Shown here one piece after another: positions 34,919 to 45,378 of a stretch of DNA of 64,000 nucleotides (its first letter is position 1; each line of letters begins with the position of its first letter). The notes beneath the pieces were generated by a model, which saw only the letters and a list, made by a program, of their open reading frames with translations, made no database searches and had not been told where the DNA came from. Source of the DNA: Pyropia haitanensis (Eukaryota > Rhodophyta > Bangiophyceae > Bangiales > Bangiaceae); NCBI GenBank assembly GCA_008729055.1, contig SDUX01000007.1:4323409-4387408 (forward strand), written 5' to 3'. The translations under genes and the position numbers were made by a program.

Positions 34919-36920
34919 ATGCCCGGCACAGAGGCGTCGAGCGCGACGCTGGAGGACGACGATGCCGCAGGTAAGCACGGCTCCGACCTAGACGCCGACG
35001 ATGCGTGCGGCGACGCGTCGGCCACGGCGTCAGAGGACGACGTCCGTGTCGGCGACGACGACGAGGATGCTGCTGCGTGGAGCGAGGCGTCGGACGCGTC
35101 AACTGCTGAGACCGACGAGGGCTCGGACGCGGCGGGTGGCGACGCGCAGGAAGCGCCCCCCCTGCCGCCCGACGAGCGAGACTCGCTGCTGGCCGCGCTG
35201 CGCGTGAAACGCTGGCGACTGCGGCTGCTTCTGGTGCGCGTCGAGGCTGTGGCACGGGCGCGCGCCCCCCCCCCAGGCGATGCCACCCTCGACACGGTCG
35301 TCGCCGCTCTGCGCACAGCCGCGGCGGTGGTGGACGCCCCCCCCCCCCCCCCCGCCCGACGCCACCACGGACGTGGCGCATCGCACGGCGGTCGTTGACA
35401 CGGCCACCCGCGACGAGGAAGCTGTGACCGCCGCGGTGACCACTGCAGCCGAATGGGTCGCCGCGCACGCGCCGGACGGCGTCGACGCGTCACGGCTGGC
35501 CGCCCGAGCGGTGCGGGCGGCGGCGCTGGTCGGCCCGACGGCGCGCGGCCTCGCCCGCCGCTCGGTCGAGGCGGAGCCCCGACGCGCAGCGGCACCGGCC
35601 GGCCCACAACCCCCCCCCCCTGCCAGAACTGCTGCGGCCGCACGCACCCGAGGCGGTCCAAGGTGTGCCCGGCCAGGGCGTGGGGTGGCGCGTCCCTCCC
35701 GCATGTGCACGATCGGGGCGAGGACGTGGCGGCAACCGATCCGTACGCCAACCGCGCGACGGTAACGCACACCGTGACGGTGCCGCTGGGGCTTGTTGTG
35801 CGCGCGGTGGCGCCTGCCCCTGGCGACGCGGCCGCTGCGTCGGGCCTGACGGCGGCATTTGAGGCGGTGGCGCGCCATGCCACACACTTTGACCTGTGCC
35901 TGCGACTGTTGTGGGTCAACACGGTTCACCGACTGCTGCCGGCGACTGGTGCGGACGCGTGGGACGCGGCACTGCCGGCAACGACGCAGGGGTGGACGGA
36001 CTTTTGGAACTGGGCGTCGAACGCAGTCAGCTGCCGTGGCGCGTTCGGCGGGAGCCTGTCCGGGGAGGATGTGTGCGGAACGTGTGGGCGGGCTCGCGAG
36101 CACCGGCTCAGTCGCCCTGCATACACACGGCTGCTGACCCCCCCCCCCCACCACCCGCCAAGCCGCCGCGCGGTGCGGCGCCCACGCTTCTTGCTGCGGC
36201 GGAGATGGCGCTGAGGGACTTATCACCTGCCCTCGTCTCTCCGTGCCACGAGCACCTTCCGGGCAATAACGATCGCATGCGGTGGACGCAGACCGTGACG
36301 CGGCTGGCGCAGACGACGGCGCAGCGCGTGACGCGTGCGCTGCGCGGCCTGGCGGGCGCCGTGACTGACGCGGCCCCCCCCGCCGTGGGCGCACGCGGCA
36401 GCGACGGACGCCGAGGAGTGTTTGCAGCAGCTCTGAGGTGCTTTTCGCGTGGCGTCGACGAGCCGACCGGGGCAGCCGCAAGAAAGTTCGTCGCTGCCGT
36501 GCCGGACGCCGCGGCGCGCGCGGCGGTACTGGCGTCGATCGCTGCGATACGCGCGCGCGTGCAGCCCGTGAGGCAGCGGCCGACGCGCCTCTTCCCGACG
36601 GGCGGCCACGTCGCTGTCGTGGCGCGTTGGTGGGCATACGTCCCCTTTGTCGTGGCCGTGCAACGCGAGGGCATCCGCCGCCCGTTCGCGTTGGTCCCCG
36701 CCAAGTCCGCGCCGCTGCACATGTACGGCACGTTTACGCGGCTGCGCCTGACCCGTTTGGTGAACTCCCTGCGCGTTGGTGACGTCGCTTTCCGCGCCGC
36801 GGTGCGGGACCGTGGCGCGGCCGCGTTCGCTGCGCGCCTGCCCGGCCGGCCGATCGGCAGCGGAACGCGTTCTGTCGGGGCGAACCTGACTACCAACGGC
36901 GTGGCGGTGGCCTTTACGGT
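34919..36920 (+). CDS. Fanzor nuclease, N-terminal half (interrupted gene)
   Basis: The start is ACCACCATGC at 34919, a good initiation context. The product opens with a strongly acidic, Ala/Ser/Asp-rich region (about 80 residues), then helical sequence (ERDSLLAALRVKRWRLRLLL), a cysteine cluster CQNCCGRTHPRRSKVC (from about 35621) and CGTCGRAREH (about 36075). The last 250 residues contain WWAYVPFVVAVQREGIRRPF, FALVPAKSAPLHMYG and NLTTNGVAVAF, which fit the pre-RuvC part of Fanzor proteins, where a TDGVxV-type motif precedes the RuvC fold. The frame shifts at C17 (35337-35353), C11 (35610-35620) and C12 (36138-36149). Coding similarity stops at 36920, where an inserted element begins; the protein resumes at 38829. 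Assignment rests mainly on the C-terminal half and the collinear arrangement. Confidence 0.6.
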
Positions 36921-38828
36921 CGTCACTATGGACTCAAATCGCTACACAAGGGCTACACAGGCTACACACATACACAACCCCCCAGGAATCATGTTTCCTG
37001 GGGGGGGTCCAAAAGTCATCGCAATCTCGGCTTGACGCCCCGAAGGCGACCGAGCTTTCGTGAAGAACCCGGCTGCAACAGCTCCGGCGGTCAGAAGTGC
37101 CTCGCGCCGGAACTGCCAAATCGGCCTCCGATTGGCTGGATCGCCCAAAGAAGTCAACTGTCCCCGTTGGAGCGCAGCTCAGTCTCGGATCCGCGAGACC
37201 GGACTGCCTTACAGCTCGGCTGTGGTCCCTCTGAGCATCCTGAGCCTCAAGGGTCCTGTGCGGGGGGGGGCAACCTGAGCATCGCTGTGTCGACTCGCGA
37301 ACGGCCCGTCGCCACGTGGTGAGGGAACAACTGGTCGACCTCGGAAGCTCTCCCGCACTTCGACGATCACGCGGCGGCGCGTCACGCGCCGAGAGGTTGT
37401 CAAAGACAATCTCGCTGGGGACAAATTACTAGAAGCGTTGCAGCGTCACCCCGCTTCATTGCACACTTCGTCGCTGCCCAAGTAAGGGTTGGGGGGAAGC
37501 TTCGTGCTGATCGACCAATAGGCAGGTCGCATACGTATCCAATTTGTACACGCGTTCGACACTCTGTCCTCTGTGTCGGAGTTGAAGACTAAAGTCTTCT
37601 TTTTGCAGGTCCGATCCCGACCGCTGAGAATCGAGACGCCGCGAGACCCAAAGCTTCGGCCGCGGACCAAGCTGTGGACTCGTTTCCGGCCACCTCTCGC
37701 CGTCTCGCGCTAAGTGGGCACGCTCTCTCACTCAGACGCACTACACCCAGCACGACCCTCTCCTCCTTCCCCTCGAGGTGCCCGACCGTCTACCAATGGA
37801 TCGAGGCACTTCTTCGTCCGACGGCACGGCTGTAGGTGCGCGCGTTCACCGTTGTCCATCCGTGCGCTAACGTCATGAAAGATTTGCAGGGCGAGCGCGG
37901 CTCCTTGGTGACTCGCCGACCGCTCGGCAGCTGGAGGGAGATCGTTCTTGTTCTGCGCGTGAGTGTTTGGCATGGAGGTGTCTAACTTTGCCCTTTTGCC
38001 GCGTCCATCGCTGCATGGTCGGTTCTTGGTTTGCATGTATTGTACGTGGATCTGTTGTGCGTGGATCGGGATCAAAAAGACAAGGCATGAACAAAGACAC
38101 TGGTGTAGCTGCGCGGTGCGGAGTTGGCTGAGGCAACAGGGGGCAAGAAGTCGGAGGACGTGGAGAGGGGGAGCGGCGTTGAGGATGGCAGAGGGCATTG
38201 AGGAAGGTGGAGAGAGTTGAAGATGGGGGTCGCGTTGATATGGGTGGGGGGCGTGGGTGCGTGTAGGGTGGGGGCGACGCACCGGACTTGTGGGCGGGGG
38301 GTGGAGATGCTAGCGGAGTGCTAGAGGAGAGCTCGCCGCCCCCCTCCTCACCACCTGCAGGCAGGTCGCCGCTACGGTTGAGAGGTGAGGGGGGGGAGGG
38401 CGGGGGCGGGCACTCCCGCTGCATGAAGCAGCTGGTACAAAGAGAAATAAAGCGTGCACATGGTACCATGAAGAATCGCACGTGGCACAGGAAGGAGCAA
38501 CGTGGCGGCCAGTGGGCCACCAGAGCACCCTGTTTTGATGCCCTTGAACGGGACTGTCAGCCTTCTATATGCACTGTGGTTGGTCCATGAGTCGTCGATC
38601 GACACTCTCTGATTGGGTGGCGTGGCAACACGGTCCGTGGCATACCTCATTTCGATGAGACGAGTCGGGGTCATCACAACGGGATACACAGGCTACACAC
38701 ATACACACATACACACATCCTACACAACCCTTCGAAACTGACCCCGTGAGGCCCGACTTCGGGCCCCGGCCAACTCATCACAAAGCTATCGCAATCGGGG
38801 TGTGTATCAAATTTTGTCGATAGTGACG
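36921..38828 (+). mobile_element. 1.9-kb non-coding element with CGTCACTAT inverted ends, inserted in Fanzor
   Basis: The left end reads CGTCACTATGGAC (36921-36933) and the right end GTCGATAGTGACG (38816-38828), inverted repeats matching at 12 of 13 positions with weaker similarity inward. Bases GT flank both sides, and removal of the element with one GT joins the two Fanzor halves in frame. Inside, a direct pair of subterminal blocks occurs: TACACAGGCTACACACATAC at 36954 and 38685, each followed by a hairpin and then by ATCGCAATC...GG (37018 and 38788). GC content is visibly lower than in the surroundings and no convincing protein is encoded. The ends recall CACTA-type DNA transposons, but the classic 3-bp target duplication is not clear. 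An intron derived from such an element is the alternative, yet no GT-AG pair in the right phase was found at the ends. Confidence 0.65.
36978..37006 (+). repeat. 11-bp perfect inverted repeat (hairpin) near left end of the element
   Basis: CCCCCCAGGAA and TTCCTGGGGGG are separated by 6 nt. At the other end the corresponding position holds a different hairpin, GGCCCGA/TCGGGCC at 38750-38765. The two hairpins occupy the same place within the duplicated subterminal block although their sequences differ. Confidence 0.8.
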
Positions 38829-40831
38829 GTGTCCCGGCCGGCGACGCCTGCAGAAGCCGAGGCTGCGGACATTGCTGCTGCGAAGCGGCGGCGCGATGGG
38901 GCGCGCGTGCGGCGGCGGGTCGCGGGGTCACCCACCACGCAGCTAGAAAAACAAGGCTGCCCCGTGGCTGGCGTGTCGCGGCTGACTGTGGTGTCGGCGG
39001 ACCCTGGTGTAGCCACGGTGCTGACGGCCGTGTCAAGCGGCCCGACGGCCGCTCAGTGGGCGGCCCGCAGCCGCGTGTGGGCGACCCGATGCGCGCGAGC
39101 GAGGCTGGTCGCGGTTGAGGCGCTGATGCGCGCTGCGCTGGCGGTGGAGGCTGGAGTCACCGCTGCGGCCGGCCTGACAGAGGGCCAGATGGCGGAGGTT
39201 GAAGCGGCGGCCGCGGCGACAGCTGGGACGCCCCCCGCCGTGGCCACCAAGGCGGCCGCTGGCAAGCGCCAAGCCGTGGGTGCCGGGTCTGGCGCGGACA
39301 GGAAGCGGCCACGCGGCGGAGCGGCGGCCGCCGGCAGCACAGACGCGTTGCCCCCCCCCGCTGCTGCAGCCGCGGTCATGCCGCCGCGCTCAGGTCGCCG
39401 GTGCGTGCGGCGCGTGCGCGGCGCCGCGCGGCGCCTGCGACGCACGGCTCGCGTCGACCTGTGCAAGGCGCTACGCGAGCTGCTGGCGGCAACCGGGCGC
39501 GGGAGGTGGCGGGTGCCGCGCCACGCGGCGGTGCGAGTTGCGCTGGCGTGCCTGCCCCGCGCGACGCGCGGCATGGCGGTGGCAGACGTGGACGACGGGC
39601 GTCCGCTGGCGGAGGCGTATCTGACGGACCGCGCGGCAGCAGTGACGGCCGACCGCGCGGCCGCGGGTACGTACGCCGGTGCGCTTAGGGCACTGGCGGC
39701 GCGAGTGCGTGCGGCGACGCGCGCGAGCCGCGGGTGGCGCGCCCCCCCCCCCCCGGGGCGGTGTACAGCCTGTCGCGCGAGCGGTACCACGAGGAGAGCG
39801 GGAATGGGATGACGACGCGGGCGGTAGCCGACCACCGCGCGGCGGCCGTGGCGCGCATCGCCGAGCTGGGCGATGCCGCGGGCGTGCGGACACCCGAGCA
39901 GGTGACGGAGCGCGCGACGTTGTGCGTGGGCGACGCGGAAGCGGTGCGAGTCGCGTCACGCGAGTGGCTGGCCGCCCGCTGCAAGCCCGTGTATGAGGCG
40001 GTGTGGGGGTCGGCGGCGACGCGCGGGCTGCGCGAGGCGCGGCTGTACGGGGTGCTGCAGCGCGGGCGGTTTGCGGCGCGCGTCGCGCGGGAGCTGACGG
40101 GCGGACGTCTGCGGCGGGTTGTCAACGGGTCGGTGGTGGCGGTGGCGCTGGGCGACGCGGCGACACGCGGCGGGGCGACGCAGCTGTGGCGGCGCCTGCG
40201 CCACCTGTGCTGGACGGTGGACGTGCCCGAGCGCAACACGAGTGCAGCTTGCGACGGCTGCCACACGCGGCTGGCGCTGGTGTTCCCGACGCCCGCGTCT
40301 CCGCCGCAAGTGCCCCGCGGCACGCGCGTGTGCGGGCGGCGCCGTGGCGTGCGCGGCCGCACCGGCCGGCCGAGCGGCGTGCAGCGCGGGTGGTGGGACC
40401 GCAGCGCGCCGGTGCGGTACGCCCGCCGGCGGGCGGCGTGCCGCGCCGAGGCGGAGAACGCCGCGACGGCACGGGCGGCTGCACACCCGCGGCCGCACGC
40501 GGGCCCGGTCTTTCGGGCGGACCGCAAGGCGGTGGTGTGGTGCGTCAAGGTTTGCGTGGAGCCGACGTGTGCCCGAGGGATGGTGAACCGCGACGTGACG
40601 GCGGCGGCCAACCTCGGCTGGCGCACATGGCAGTGGATACGCGGGCGCCCGTGCCACCCGTTCCGGACCGCGGCCCACGTACGGTGGCCGCGGATCGACT
40701 GGAACGGCCGCACGGGCGGGGCGGCGGATGGGCGCGGCGCGGGCGGGGCAGCGGCGGACCCGCTGGTCGCGGCGAGCGGGGAGGGGGGCGGCGCGGCGGC
40801 GGCTGGTGGCGGGGAGGCACCCCACGCGTGA
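38829..40831 (+). CDS. Fanzor nuclease, C-terminal half with RuvC domain
   Basis: Eukaryotic TnpB relative, a programmable RNA-guided DNA nuclease family. RuvC-I is VVSADPGVATVLTAV (catalytic Asp codon at 39000). A basic region (KRRRD, DRKRPRG) follows, then SLSRERYHEESGNGM, typical of the Fanzor linker. Near the end come VVAVALGDA, then the DVPERNTSAACDGCHTRL motif, in which Glu (codon at 40229) sits at the alternative Fanzor RuvC-II position and the first CxxC of the zinc ribbon follows. VCVEPTCARGMVNRDVTAAA carries the second Cys pair and the RuvC-III Asp (codon at 40592). All catalytic and zinc ligands appear intact. One frame change occurs at C13 (39742-39754). The stop is at 40831. No other transposition gene is adjacent. 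Alternative: another TnpB-like protein family. Confidence 0.75.
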
Positions 40832-41262
40832 GACGGTTCAACACCGCGGTACTCACGCGGGGCGCCCCCCGCGGCTGGCCGTTGCAGCGGCCCCTCCCTC
40901 TCCGACGAGCCGCAACGCGGGCAATCGTCGGATGTTCATTATCACTGTGGGTGAGAATCTTTGCGAGTGCGAGGGTTTTTACCAAGGGGTCGGTCCCCCC
41001 ACAGCGGTAAGCAGAGCTCGGCCGTGCGCGGAGATCCCGCGACCGCCGCCGCCGGCGCCGCCGCCGGCACCGCCCGACGGGCGCCCGCCGCGGCGGCCAT
41101 CGACGGCGGCTGGCCGCGCCACCATCGCTGCCGCCGCTTCCCCAGACGTCACCGGCACGCGCCGCGCACCCCCCCCCCCCGCGTGGCGCCCCCCCCTTTT
41201 TTCCGAGCTGGCGGCCTCCCTCCCCCCCCCCCCCCCCGCCTTTGCTTCCCACCCCTCGCCGC
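40832..41262 (+). promoter_or_regulatory. Fanzor 3' flank and ABC1-kinase upstream region
   Basis: In Fanzor systems the guide (omega) RNA is usually encoded at the 3' end of the element, overlapping or following the nuclease gene. Here the 3' flank contains an inverted repeat CTGTGGG (40945-40951) / CCCACAG (40998-41004) and a shorter GACGAG...CGTCGG pair around 40900-40931, which could be part of such an RNA or of the element end. The later part is C-rich and precedes the ATG at 41263. No element boundary or promoter consensus can be fixed. Confidence 0.3.
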
Positions 41263-41364
41263 CATGGCCGCCCGCCGCCCGCGCCGCCCGTGCGGCCGCC
41301 CCCACCCGGCGGTGCTGCCGGCGTTCCGGCCGCCGCTCGCGGGCACCCCCGCGGGGGGTGGCAT

Positions 41365-41424
<60 letters not shown>

Positions 41425-44135
41425 CGCCGCCGGCAGCGTCGTCGACGCCCTCTGCCGCGGCCGCCCCCGCCCGCGCGCGGCGGCGGCGACGGCACGGCGG
41501 GCGGCCGCGTTTTGGGCCGCCGCCGCCCGCGTGTACGTGGCGTACAAGGTGACCCCGCGGCGCGCGGCGGCGGCGGCGGCGGCGGCTGCCGCCAGGGCGG
41601 CAACCACCACCGCCGCGGGTGGCACCGGCACGGCGGCGGCGGCGGCGGCGACTGCAGCGGCGGCGGCGGCGGCCGAGGCGGCCGAGGCGGTGTGGGCAGA
41701 GCAGCACGCGTGGGCGGGGGAGGAGATGCGGCGGGTGTGCGTCGGGCTGGGCGGCTTTTACGCCAAGGCGGGGCAGTTTTTGGCGACGCGGGTGGACTTT
41801 GGTGCGTTTGTGGACGGCAGGAGGGGGGGGGGAGGGGGGGGGGGGGGGGGAGGGATGGCACGGCGGGAGGGGTCGAGTGGGGTAGGGGATGGCGGTGCCG
41901 CACCGAGGGGAGCGGGTGGCACTCGCGGTGGCGGCCTGCTGGTCGTGGCGCTTGGCCCCCCCCCCTGCTCTGTGTGGGTAGTCAGCGAGCGTGTGGGCGG
42001 GGCTACCGGCGGGGGTCCCGCTACCGTGCTGCTCGTGCGGCTGGTCGTCAACCGCCCGAGCGTGTGGCTGACGATGGGGACGACCGCTCCTTGCCTGGGG
42101 TGCACGTGTGGCGGGGCGTACGTTTGGTCACCCCGCCGCATCGGTCCATTACCCCCCCCCTCCTCCCCCCCCCCCCCCCCCCCCCCGTCCCCCCCTCTCT
42201 TTTCCTTCCCGGGCCTCCCCGCCCCGTGCTGTTGGCAGTACCGCTCCCCATCTGCCGCGCCCTCCACACGGTGCACACGGAGCTGCCGGCGCTCCCCCCC
42301 GACGTCCCCCCCGCGCTCGTCGAGGCGGCCTTCCCCGGCCACCGGCTCGCCAACCTCTCCCCCACCCCCATCGCCGTCGCGTCCGTTGCGCAGGTGCACA
42401 CTGCAGACGCGGTGGCGGCGGGCGCGGCCGGCCCGGCCGCGCACCCCCCCCCCCCCCCCCCACCCGCCCGTCGACGACGCCCGTGGTGGTCAAGCTCACC
42501 CGCCCCGGCGGCCGCCGCGTCATGGCCGCGGACATGGCCAACGTGGGCGCCCTCGCGCGCCTCCTCACCGCCTCGGACGTGCCGTTTGACCTGTCGGGCG
42601 CGGTGGCGGAGCTGCGGTCGCAGCTCGCCGCGGAGTTTGACCTCGCCGCCGAGGCCGCGACGCTCACCGAGGTGGGCGGCAACCTCGCCGCGCTCGCCGC
42701 GGGCCGCCGCGGGCCCGCGCTGTGGCGGTGGCGCCGCTGGGGGGGGCCGTCACCCTGCCACGGGTGGTGGGCGGCATGGCCAGCCGGGGGGTGCTGGTGA
42801 TGAGCCGCGTGGGGGGGGTGCCGCTCAGCCGGCTGGGCGCGGGGGGGGGGGGGGGGCGCCGGGGGGGGACGCCAGCCCCGCCGTGGCCGCCGCCGATGGG
42901 GGGGGGGGGGAGGCGGCGGCCGCCGCCGCCGCCGCCGCCGCCGCCGCGGAGGGGGGGGTGCGCGCCCGGATGGCGGCGTGGGCGCAGCGCCGCGCCGTCC
43001 GTGGCATCCTGCGCAAGCTGTACCGCGCGTACGGGGCGATGGTGCTGGTGGACGGCCTCCACCACGCGGACAGGTACGGGAGGGGCCGGGGGGGGGGGGG
43101 GGGGAGGCACCAGGGGTGGGAGGCGGCTGTTTGGAGAGGGTGCGGGGGAGGGGCGCGCGCTCGCGCGTGCGGCCGCCTGCCGCTGCCGGCAACGTGCATG
43201 CCGACCCGTGGGCGCCGCGGTGGGGAGCGGCACGCCGACGGCGCCGCCGTTGCCCTGCGGGACTGGCTATTGACACGCGCACGTCCGTCCTCCCCCCTTC
43301 CCCCCCCCCTCCTTTCGCGTGGCGTCTCTGCTCCTCCCCCTCTACGACGTCCCCACTGTCCGCCCCCTCTCCCCTACCCCTTCCCCCCCCCCACCGCCCC
43401 CTCCCCCGCGGCAGCCACCCCGGCAACATCCTCATTGACCGCCACTGGGCGGGCGTGCGCGTCGGCCTCGTCGACTTTGGGCAGGCCAAGCGCCTCAGCC
43501 GCGCACACCGCCTCGGCATTGCGCGGCTGGTCGTGGCGCTCGACGATGGCGACGCCGCCGCCACCGCCGCGGGCCTCGCCGCGCTCGACATCCACATTGG
43601 CGGGCCCGCGGGGGCGGCGGGGGGAGGCGGCGGCGGCGGCGGCGTCGCCGCCGCCGCCGCCGCCGTCCCGGCCGCCGCCGCCGCGTCGGGCGTCGCCGCC
43701 GCGGCGGCCGCGGGGGTCCCCCCGCCGGCGTCCCCCCCCGCCGCCGCCGCCGCCGCCGCCACACCCCCCCCACCCCCACCTCTACGCAGCCCCCCCCGCC
43801 GCGGCGGCCGCTCATCGCGCGGCGGCTGGGCGTCCGGTCGCGCCCCCCCCCCCCCACGGCCTGTCCATCGCGCAGCGCCACGCGTACGGCATGTTTGACA
43901 CCGCCGCCCGCCCCGGCGTCGACGGCAGCCCGTGGGGTGGCGACGACCTCGCCGCGTCGCCCGTCACGCGCTTCCCGCGGGACCTCTTCTTCCTCCTCCG
44001 GACGGTGCAGATCCTGCGCGGCGTCGCGGCGGGCGCGGGCGTCACGGGGGGGGGGGGATCGTCGCCGAGTGGGCGCCGCTCGCGCGCGCCGTCCTCCGCG
44101 CCGAGGGCGCCGCCGCCGCCGCCGTCGCCGCCTAG
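41263..44135 (+). CDS. ABC1/UbiB (ADCK)-family atypical kinase
   Basis: Members are atypical protein-kinase-like ATPases of mitochondria and plastids, many linked to ubiquinone or plastoquinone lipid metabolism. Start GCCGCCATGG (41263). Exon 1 has a poly-Gly run, YVAYK and the hallmark LGGFYAKAGQFLATRVDF. Exon 2 has PIAVASVAQVHTAD (family AxSxAQVH), VVVKLTRPGG with the likely Lys, and LHTVHTELPALPPDV. After GVLVMSRVGGVPLSRL comes VDGLHHAD, and exon 3 starts SHPGNILIDRHW, then GLVDFGQAKRLS (DFG motif). The C-terminus has FPRDLFFLLRTVQILRG and IVAEWAPLARAVLRAE, stop at 44135. The usual HADPHPGN reads HADSHPGN across the splice. Frame changes occur at C18 (42444-42461), near 42710, at C13 (43843-43855) and G12 (44046-44057). 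Exact subfamily and organelle are not determined. Confidence 0.85.
41802..42238 (+). other. Intron 1 of the ABC1-family kinase gene
   Basis: Donor G|GTGCGT after GACTTTG and acceptor TTGGCAG|TACCG. Removing it joins phase-1 codons to give RVDF-VPLPICRALH, matching the family. A long polypyrimidine stretch (C and T runs, 42150-42215) precedes the acceptor. Confidence 0.85.
43074..43414 (+). other. Intron 2 of the ABC1-family kinase gene
   Basis: Donor CAG|GTACGG and acceptor GCGGCAG|CCACCC. Splicing joins HHAD-S-HPGN, restoring the family HADxHPGN motif with Ser at the variable place. A C-rich tract precedes the acceptor. Confidence 0.85.
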
Positions 44136-44266
44136 AAGCAGAGAGGGCGGTGCGGGGCGCGCAGCGGCAGTGGCGGCGCGGCGGCGGTGGTGACAAACGA
44201 TAGGGGTGGCGGCGGGGGTGGGGGTGGCGGCGGCTGCGGCGGCGGCGGCGGCGGCGGCGGCGGCTG

Positions 44267-44297
<31 letters not shown>

Positions 44298-45378
44298 GGC
44301 TGCGTGCCGCCTTTCTACCCCTCCCCCCCGGCGTGTCGGCGAGCACCACGGACGGGGTCCCCGTGTGGGCGGTGTGGTGTGGCGCCCTGTTCCCCATGGG
44401 GGGTGGTCAACGGGGACGCGTCTGGGCTACCCCCCCCCCCCCCCGCGCTGGCCGTGCGCTGCGTCTCGGTGGTGCGCGCGGCGTCCGCCTCCGTGCAGAC
44501 GCGCGCGGCGGCGGCGGCGCGGTCGGTACCCCCCGCGGGTGCCGCGACGGGTGACGCGGCGAGCGCGGGGGCGGGGGCTGGTGTGGGGCCAGCGCGGCTG
44601 CCCGGTGGGCTATGGGGGGGGGGGGGGCACCCGCAGGCCGGCCGGCGTCGCGTCCCGCCGCGGCGGTGGCGGCGGCGGCGGTGGCGGCGGCGGTGGTGAC
44701 CGCCGCGGTGGCGGTGGCGGTGGCGGTCGTACCCGGCGGGGGTGTGGGCGGGGGTGGGTGGCTGTGGCGCGCGCGGGGGGCGGCGGCGGCGGCGCCGCGG
44801 CGCGGGTCACCGCGGCGGGCGGCCGCCCGCGCGCAGGCGTCCACGCCTGTCCACGCGCGGCGGTCGGCGGCGGCGGCGGCGGCGGCGGCCGTCGCCGCCG
44901 CGGCCGCCGCCGGCCGCCGGCCGGCGCGCGGTCCCCCCACGCGGCGTCTTACCGACGAGCCGCACGCCGCGGCCGCCGCCGCCGCCGTCGGCCGCGGCCC
45001 GCCCGACGCAGCGCGGGGGTGGTGCTGCCGCGTGCCGCCGGCCGGCGCTGCCGCCGTGGCCGCCGCTGCGGCTGTTACCCGGGATACCGTGGGGAGCCGC
45101 CCTCCGTTCCTAGCCCCGGGAGATGTTTTCGTTTTCTTTTCAAAGGGGACCAGACGCCACCCCCTCCTCCCCTCTCCGGCGTCCCCCCCCCCCCCCCCCC
45201 CTCCTATATACCACACGCACGCACGGGAAACGCAGCGCCGCTCGTGAGCGGTACCAAAAAAAAAAAAAAAAAAAGCAATAGAACAAACCACCCCTGCTCC
45301 CCCCGTCTGCACGTGCGCGCATCCGCTCCCTGCACTCGTAGCGGGCGGTGGCCGCGGCGGCGGCGAAGGGGCGGGGCG
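44136..45378 (+). other. GC-rich intergenic stretch with GGC repeats, no gene called
   Basis: Contains a long GGC/GCG trinucleotide tract (about 44222-44302), further C and G runs, a TATATA at 45205-45210 and an A19 run at 45256-45274. Plus-strand fragments such as VPVWAVWCGALFPMGGG (near 44360) and ALAVRCVSVVRAASASVQTR (near 44450) look somewhat protein-like but lie in different frames and match nothing I know. The last part would be 3' flank of the minus-strand gene ending at 45379. Confidence 0.4.

Noticed and set aside
36921..38828. Simple spliceosomal intron in Fanzor
   Set aside because: GATAG at the right end would need a phase-1 donor, but no codon of the form N|GT lies near the left end, and the near-perfect inverted ends with flanking GT fit an insertion better. 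It is not fully excluded without RNA data.
45205..45274. TATATA plus A19 as a promoter or processed-transcript insertion
   Set aside because: There is no gene downstream on the plus strand to serve and no target duplication around the A run.
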